A stretch of DNA of 64,000 nucleotides from Epiperipatus broadwayi (lineage: Eukaryota > Onychophora > Udeonychophora > Euonychophora > Peripatidae): NCBI GenBank assembly GCA_028023455.1, contig JAQFVV010006221.1, positions 4,667,166 through 4,731,165 on the forward strand, in the 5' to 3' direction. Every line of letters begins with the position of its first letter. Position 1 is the first letter of the stretch. Below, piece by piece: positions 58,536-64,000 of the stretch. Both the position numbers and the translations under genes were made by a program. The notes under the pieces are model-generated. The model saw nothing but the letters and a program-made list of their open reading frames with translations. It did no database searches and was not told the origin of the DNA.

Positions 58536-60644
58536 TCTACATTTATTCAAAAAATTTATCAAATAAACTACAGCAATGAAAAAAACCATACTTAGCTAAA
58601 TTTAACTATTAATTTTATATTAGAACCATATCTAAACAATCTGTTTCATTTAGCACAGATATTTTCTATTTAAAGTACTTATTCAAAACAAAATAATTAT
58701 TCACTAAGATAACTAACTTTTCAGATATTTTAGCTTTTATAAATAATTTTTGTAATTAATTATTTGTATTTTCCCTTAAAAGGGTGTGTGGAAGGCATTC
58801 ATGTCTCTGTCTATATATGTATTGAAATAACAATTTCATAGGCTGTGAAATAAGCACATACAAATTAATAGATAGACAGTATTATGACATCAGGCAAAAT
58901 ATAATTTTCAACTGCCAAATAAATCTAAATTAATTATATTAATTAAAATCTATTAATTAACTAGGCACAAGTATGTGAATGGATACTAATTTATATGCAA
59001 TTTAAAATAAAATTTACTTAAATAAATTCACATTTTTAGTTTTAATTTTTAATCAAAAAAAATAAATTTAATTTTTCTTTAATAAAAAAGTTGTTTTTAA
59101 TATTCTCTTTTAAAAAGTTTTTCTTAAAAAGGTTCCACATTGTATTAGTTTTAAACAAATGGAAATATTATGTGAGATCATTAAAAATAAAAAATTTAGA
59201 AATGACGCAAAACAGAAAATTCTAGTTTTTAATTAAAAACTAATAATAATCTCAAAGTGCCATCACTCGATTTCTTTATGACAAAACATAAGGGTTGATT
59301 CTGTAAAACTGAAACATTCTGAAGAGTTATAATTTAATTTTTACTTTTAATTAATGTGTACAAGTTAAATTCTCTACTCAAAAGCAGGTTGAATAACTAT
59401 ACAGTAAAGTAAGTGATCAAAGCAATAAATAAGAATAAAAATATTAATTGTTTTTAATAAATAAAAATCAGTTTTTCTTTTTTTAATATTTGACATATAT
59501 TTTGGAAAGTTTAAAATAGGAAAAGGCTCCATTATTAAATATCCAAAAATACAAAAAGGCAATATTTGTTATTTCTGCTTACTATATTTAAGTTACACAA
59601 TCGAATAGATGTCAATAGTAGAATAACAAACAAAACAACTAGAAGCAGTCATGATGCTGAAATAAACATCACATGACATACTGTATATAAACTGTTTTCT
59701 TATAAATTGCATGTCATTCATAATTATTTATTAACTACCATTTCATTTCCATTTCAATAACCAACTATACTGCTCATTAATATCCATGCTTAGCTGAATC
59801 AATAGAAAACCTCATATAATAAAAAGGAAATTAAGTTTAACATAAACACTAAAAATTTAAAAAAAGGAGTTTTAAATAATGAAATATAATTCATCGTATA
59901 TTTATTTTTATTATTAAATCCTTTATTTACTTTCCAATATATTCATATTTTATGTTTATATAAAAGCAGCAAAAAGCATACATTAAATAATTTTAAAACT
60001 TAAAAAACTTCAACAGTTCATTTAGTTTCATGATAGCAAAACAGCAAAATTCATGTATATTAGTCTTTTATTAGTTATTTTTTTTTGACAACAGTATATC
60101 ATGTTTTGAAATTAATCTAATAATTTTATAAATATTATTATCAGCAATTAATCTATTCTATCACTCTACTATAGAAGCCATATATGTAAGAATGAATAAT
60201 CACTTGACATCAGATGATAATGCCAATCAAATTTCCAAGCAAATTTCTGACCACATTTATTTCTTTTATATTACTTAAGCTAATGTCTTGAAAATTTCTA
60301 ACATGATAAGGATTTGAATTCAAGCCAACTTGTTGTACAGCTATAGAGATCTGTTATCTGGTCAGTAATTATATATTTTAATGACTTCAGTTACGTACTG
60401 TTTTGTAGATGATCAATGTTCCTCACTATTGAAAGCCAAGGACAGAAATCATTCTGAGTTACTTCAACTATCTGTAATTCATTGACATTTATCCTTATAT
60501 AGATAACTTGAATATATTATTGTTAGTGTACATGATAAATGCAAACTAGAAAACTGACATAAAGTAATATAGTTTAACAATTTAAATTTTTTCATTCTCT
60601 AAATATATCACACAAAAAAAAAGCTAGATGTCACATGACCTAAT
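58536..60644. other. AT-rich stretch with an old dispersed repeat
   Basis: 60270-60360 ('aagctaatgtcttgaaaatt', 'aaggatttgaattcaagcc') resembles 52165-52235. Otherwise no supported feature. Confidence 0.4.
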
Positions 60645-61035
60645 TTAAACAAGAATTTATTACAAATGTTATATAAAGAGCTCGCAAATAAGCTCTTAAC
60701 AAGCTTTGCAGAATATCCCTAACCCTAGACCGGTTTCTGCTACTGGCTTCCTCAGAGGTGCTAGGATATTCAAGCATTATATTAAAAATACCAGGACAAG
60801 CCCAGCACTTTATCTAATGGATAACTATTAAGTAGAAAATCTGAAATTTTCAGACATCCATATGACTTCCAATCCAGCTATCTACATCATATATTAATAG
60901 TTTAGCAATATAAAATAGCCAAAGCCTTAATAGCAAAAAATAAAATTACAAAAAAAAAAATTAAGTCAGATGTCACCTGACCTAATTTAAAGCAAGCTTG
61001 TATTACAAATGTTATATAAAGAGCTCGCAAATACT
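60645..61035 (-). mobile_element. Hammerhead-bearing repeat related to family C, with duplicated end
   Basis: The end segment 'gatgtcacatgacctaattt' plus 'ttacaaatgttatataaaga' and 'gctcgcaaata' occurs at 60652-60690 and again, in the same orientation, at 60967-61033. Between them lie a hammerhead (60712-60770, minus strand) and about 190 bp of AT-rich sequence. A direct duplication of one end with a ribozyme in between resembles a partial tandem unit. Confidence 0.6.
60712..60770 (-). ncRNA. Probable hammerhead ribozyme (third variant)
   Basis: Minus strand: AAUAUCC (outer stem I), inner half ending ACCU, core CUGAGGA (complement of 60749-60755), A, a short stem II GC-CAGUA-GC, A, core GAAA (60734-60737), CCGGUC with palindrome ACCGGU, then UAGGGU and GGAUAUU. 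The outer stem pairs over 7 bp. The inner stem I is imperfect next to the core. Activity uncertain. Confidence 0.6.
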
Positions 61036-61875
61036 CTGTCAGTAATATAATTGTGCTCTACTGATAATATTTAAATATTAAGATTTAAAATTTTTAAAAT
61101 TCCTCACACTCTATTCCTTTAATAAATAGTAATAATGAATTTATTAATGCTAGAGAAGTAATATAAAAATAGTTTTTTAATAAAAAAATTCAAAACGAAA
61201 CATATGTGCACAGAACGATTTATATATGCATATTTTCATTTTCTAGGCATTTTAAAATGTAAAATTTGCTCAACAGTGTAATAAAAAATTTTAAAAAAAA
61301 GGGGAGGGAGGCAATACTGCTCACATTTCTAAATGTCATAAGTTTCAAAATAAATCCAATAATTATATATTTCTGGATGGAAGTCCAATCATTACTTACA
61401 GTGCTCAAATAGGGTACATGATCTTCACTCAGAGGCTAACAATTCAAAGTAAAATATGCCCTAAAAGTAGTTACATCTATGTACTATAAAAAGAGGGAAT
61501 ATGTCTGTGCCCGAATATAATATTGAAATGATAAAGGGTGATATTTAAAGTTTGATCTTATGTTTAACTAGTAATAAAAGAAAATACCCTGCGTTATTAC
61601 AAAATAATATTACTTGTTATACTACAAACCATCACAATTATTAGACAAATTTACGCATTCATAAATTTTAGAATGAATAGTGAGTTTATACATTAGCATT
61701 CACCGTTTCCCATTTGCACCGTAATAATTTATATAAGCTCAACGATGGAATCTGCCATTTTAAATGTATGGTTCTTTTTATTCCAATAGTAAAAAAAAAG
61801 TCAATAAAATATGAGTTTTGTAATGACTATGTAAACTGATCTGAAACACAAATATATCAACATATATTATGCATT
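61036..61875. other. AT-rich stretch, nothing recognised
   Basis: No gene or repeat supported. Confidence 0.45.
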
Positions 61876-62034
61876 ATATCATATGATAACTGTTCTTTAT
61901 GCTTACACAAGCTGCTTTCACAAAGGCTAAACTCACCATACAGTAGCGCTACTCAGTGCAAACCTTCTTTCATCCATTGATTACTCTGGTTTCCACTGAG
62001 TGGCACTATTATATAGAGAGTTTAGCCTCTGTAT
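61876..62034. mobile_element. Element A, short foldback copy
   Basis: Starts with the decayed terminus 'atcatatgataactgttctt' and 'gcttacacaagctg'. 'aggctaaactcaccatacag' (61924) is mirrored by 'tatagagagtttagcct' (62013). The ribozyme section is deleted. Confidence 0.75.
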
Positions 62035-62564
62035 TGTTCACCCATAACATGTTTATTTGACATATTGAAATGCTGTTTTATAAACTCTTCTGCGGAAAAT
62101 TTTTATTTCTAAAATACTTCAATAACATACCTAATTAGAGCTCCATTAAACTATATTCACATAATCGACGCGATCGATATTTCATCTTTTTGAAATGTAA
62201 ATGGATCTGCCTTCCTCATGAAATCAGTTTAAAGGCTATCTAAGAAAATCAATATACTTCATAATCTATTTTTGTCTACAATTAAAATTTAATTTCTTCT
62301 TAGAAAGTACTTTCATTTGCATATTTAAGCTACTGTTGTAATGAATGTAATAAAAGCATTTTATCATAAACTTGCCTTTTTTTTGTTTATGCACCGGATC
62401 AAAAAAAGAAAAGATTGTCATGGATGCTTACCTGCATATTTTATAAAAACTATAATGTAAAAGTTTAATGTTGAAGAAACAATTTTATTTGCATAGTTTA
62501 AAAATAAAATAATTGTAATTTATAAGATACCAATCTTACTTTCATAAAACAGTAGACATCAACA
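62035..62564. other. AT-rich stretch, nothing recognised
   Basis: No gene or repeat supported. Confidence 0.4.
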
Positions 62565-62579
62565 TATTAAAAGATTCAA

Positions 62580-62648
62580 TAAACATCACATGATCACCAT
62601 TTTGGCTTGCACTGAGTGGCAATACTGTATGAAGAGTTCTGCCTGTTT
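62580..62648. mobile_element. Element A, 69-bp minimal copy, 15-bp TSD
   Basis: Only the two termini remain: 'aaacatcacatgatcacca' and 'actgtatgaagagttctgcc'. Flanked by TATTAAAAGATTCAA at 62565-62579 and 62649-62663. Confidence 0.85.
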
Positions 62649-62861
62649 TATTAAAAGATTCAACTGAAAGGAAATAAGAGTAGATGAGCAATTCCTTTTT
62701 CAGAAAATATAGAGAGCAAATTTTCTGTAAACTTCACAAATATATGTAGAAATTACAGAAATCAAGAACTTAATGTACTATTCTTAACTCATTTTAATAA
62801 GCTAGAGAGTAATTGTTATTCAAAAATGAATTGCATGTATTATGTACAGTAATTTGATTGT

Positions 62862-62945
62862 CTGCATGGTATAGTGTAATGGAGAGGATTGGATACTGGA
62901 CTTCAAGACCCATGGATCACAGTTCAAGTTGTCAGTGCTGTTGAT
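62862..62945 (+). repeat. tRNA-like SINE head or tRNA relic
   Basis: 'GCATGGTATAGTGTAATGGA' resembles a tRNA A box and D-arm. 'GGACTTCAAGACCC' sits at the anticodon-arm position, and 'CAGTTCAAGTT' at the B-box position about 50 bases on. No clear acceptor stem pairing, so it is more likely a tRNA-derived SINE than a gene. Confidence 0.45.
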
Positions 62946-63040
62946 TGTGTTTCTTATAAACTCCCAATCAATAACCCATTCGTTTATTATTTATAGAAAT
63001 AAGATGATAAATATTCTATAATTTAAAGTTATTAACTTAC

Positions 63041-63234
63041 CACAGATATCTCACTCCAGGCTCAAGTGAATTATCTCTTCTTCAGGTAAAGGCTGTCTCT
63101 TGTAATTAGGATTAACGACCAAATAAATCAAGCTAAATGCAAATAACAAAATCACCAAGCCAAGAACATTAACCAAAATTGCTTCTGCAGGAAGTTCACT
63201 GTAACCTTGTTCACCAGCTGTAACATTTTTCTTA
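63041..63234 (-). CDS. Putative C-terminal coding exon of a small membrane protein
   Basis: Minus strand. The exon is preceded by a pyrimidine-rich acceptor (ttatttcttgtag) and followed by a consensus donor (GTG|gtaagt). Only one of the three frames is open. It gives about 60 residues: a hydrophilic N-terminal part with an N-V-T glycosylation sequon, one strong transmembrane segment of about 23 residues (AILVNVLGLVILLFAFSLIY...), a basic patch (NYKRQ) and an acidic tail (PLPEEEIIHLSLE). The TGA at 63051-63053 lies 10 bases before the donor, so a further exon would be 3' UTR; a stop that close to the junction should not trigger nonsense-mediated decay. An in-frame ATG at 63266 would also permit an intronless 71-residue protein, but the acceptor site makes an exon more likely. 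The positive-inside pattern suggests a cytosolic C-terminus. I do not recognise the family. Confidence 0.55.
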
Positions 63235-63391
63235 CTACAAGAAATAAAATTAGTACTTCCATTCATTAATTTTTAAGAAATAAAATGTATTATTTTTAAT
63301 AGCTTTGTTAAATGAAATAAAATTAAAGTGTGCATAAAAATAAAATTCAAGCTACCAAAAGGTGAGACTAAAAATCTACAATATTATCATT

Positions 63392-63706
63392 AAGTAAATA
63401 ATATTTTAATTTGCGAAGCACCAATAGTTGAAAATTGAAATAAATCGAGATACTGGAAATCTCTAGACCTCGTTACAATACTTAACTGGCCTAGATATAT
63501 AGAAAGAAGAGTAGAGAAATGGGTGGCCACCCTTTTCTCGTAAAATCTTTGTTGTGTGTTTAGGTTTGGATGTCATTTTTGACAGCTATCCATGCCATCT
63601 GATTGGCTCTCAGTTAAGTATTGTAACGAGCATTAGAGATTTCCAGTATATTGATTTATTTCAATTTTCAACTATTGGCACTTCGCAAATTAAAATATTA
63701 TTTACA
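63392..63706. repeat. Foldback repeat M with inner repeated block
   Basis: 'gtaaataatattttaatttg' (63395) is mirrored by 'caaattaaaatattatttac' (63685-63704), followed by 'cgaagcaccaatagttgaaa' opposite 'tttcaactattggcacttcg' and 'ctggaaatctcta' opposite 'tagagatttccag'. The centre contains a small GC-rich hairpin 'gggtggccaccctt'. Confidence 0.75.
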
Positions 63707-63837
63707 TTCTTTACTGCTTGTTATGTATTCTAAAAACTACTTCGTAGTAAATCATAGGATTTCGTGTTATATGTTTATGATTTAGACTCAGTGAGTTAAT
63801 GGTGAAGATATTTAAAGCTTCAAGCTTTCAAACCTAA

Positions 63838-64000
63838 ATGCTTACGACTGGTTTAGATATATAGAAAGAAGAATAGAGAAAAGGGTGGCCGCCCTTTTCT
63901 CATAAAATCTTTGTTGTGTGTTTAGGTTTAGATGTCATTTTCGACAGCTATCCATGCCATCTGATTAGCTGTCAGTTAAGTATTATAATGAGTGCTAGAG
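63838..64000 (+). repeat. Second copy of foldback M core, cut by window end
   Basis: From 'ggtttagatatatagaaaga' onward it repeats the 63490-63640 core at roughly 93% identity by eye ('gggtggccgccctt', 'ttgttgtgtgtttagg', 'gacagctatccatgccatct'). It stops at the window edge, so its right arm is not visible. Confidence 0.75.

Noticed and set aside
1-64000. CRISPR arrays, operons, bacterial promoters or terminators
   Set aside because: No regularly spaced direct repeats with unique spacers; sequence character is eukaryotic throughout.
1-64000. Penelope-type RT or GIY-YIG endonuclease that could mobilise the ribozyme elements
   Set aside because: The RT relics present show LINE motifs (PQGS, RQGD, FADD in RTE context) and APE-type endonuclease motifs; no Penelope RT or GIY-YIG was found.

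Overview
The window is AT-rich animal DNA, almost certainly from an invertebrate. I see no operons, no bacterial-type genes and no long intact open reading frames. It does contain tRNA-derived SINEs, decayed non-LTR retrotransposons (RTE type and a second clade), hAT transposons with clean 8-bp target-site duplications (TSDs), a TA-flanked mariner-like element and a very large number of inverted-repeat ('foldback') elements. One hAT copy matches what I remember of the SPIN ('Space Invader') family, which is known from tetrapods and from some invertebrates such as triatomine bugs and a pond snail. This does not fix the host species. The window reads as intergenic or intronic sequence. Only one stretch looks like a real protein-coding exon: 63041-63234 on the minus strand, with one membrane segment and good splice sites.

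Layout. 1-4255: nested palindromes, including a giant foldback with arms of about 1.6 kb and a short retroposed insertion in one arm. 5.9-7.6 kb: decayed LINE reverse transcriptase. 9.4-9.8 kb: foldback E. 10.6-11.5 kb: 3' part of an RTE LINE. 12.4-12.7 kb: foldback C. 14.5-26.3 kb: scattered foldbacks A, B, F, G and H and two SINEs. 26.5-27.7 kb: nested foldback. 28-29.4 kb: two hAT elements. 30-32.2 kb: A and C copies and a SINE. 33.9-36.7 kb: the longest RTE copy, with endonuclease and RT motifs but many breaks. 37-39.2 kb: foldback F, SINE, A and the SPIN-like hAT. 41.6-43.8 kb: mariner-like element, then a TIR element carrying a telomere-like hexamer array. 43.9-50.2 kb: a dense cluster of A elements, one of them inside an RTE relic. 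50-64 kb: mostly featureless AT-rich DNA with more A, C and E copies, and the coding exon near the end.

Most notable result. Two of the foldback families (A and C) carry sequences that fold as type-I hammerhead ribozymes. The core is CUGANGA / GAAA / GUC, with a minimal, self-complementary stem III (ACUAGU, CCAUGG or ACCGGU) and a two-part stem I. The family C copy at 31600-31660 (minus strand) is textbook, with the canonical closing pair of stem II. Three family A copies keep the whole core and both halves of stem I. Most A copies are flanked by 12-15 bp direct repeats, as expected for retroposition rather than cut-and-paste transposition. The best-preserved copy shows a tail-to-head junction, as if copied from a tandem or circular RNA. 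Together this suggests non-autonomous, hammerhead-bearing retroelements related to Penelope-like elements or animal retrozymes, here present mainly as inverted dimers. No Penelope-type RT is visible in the window.
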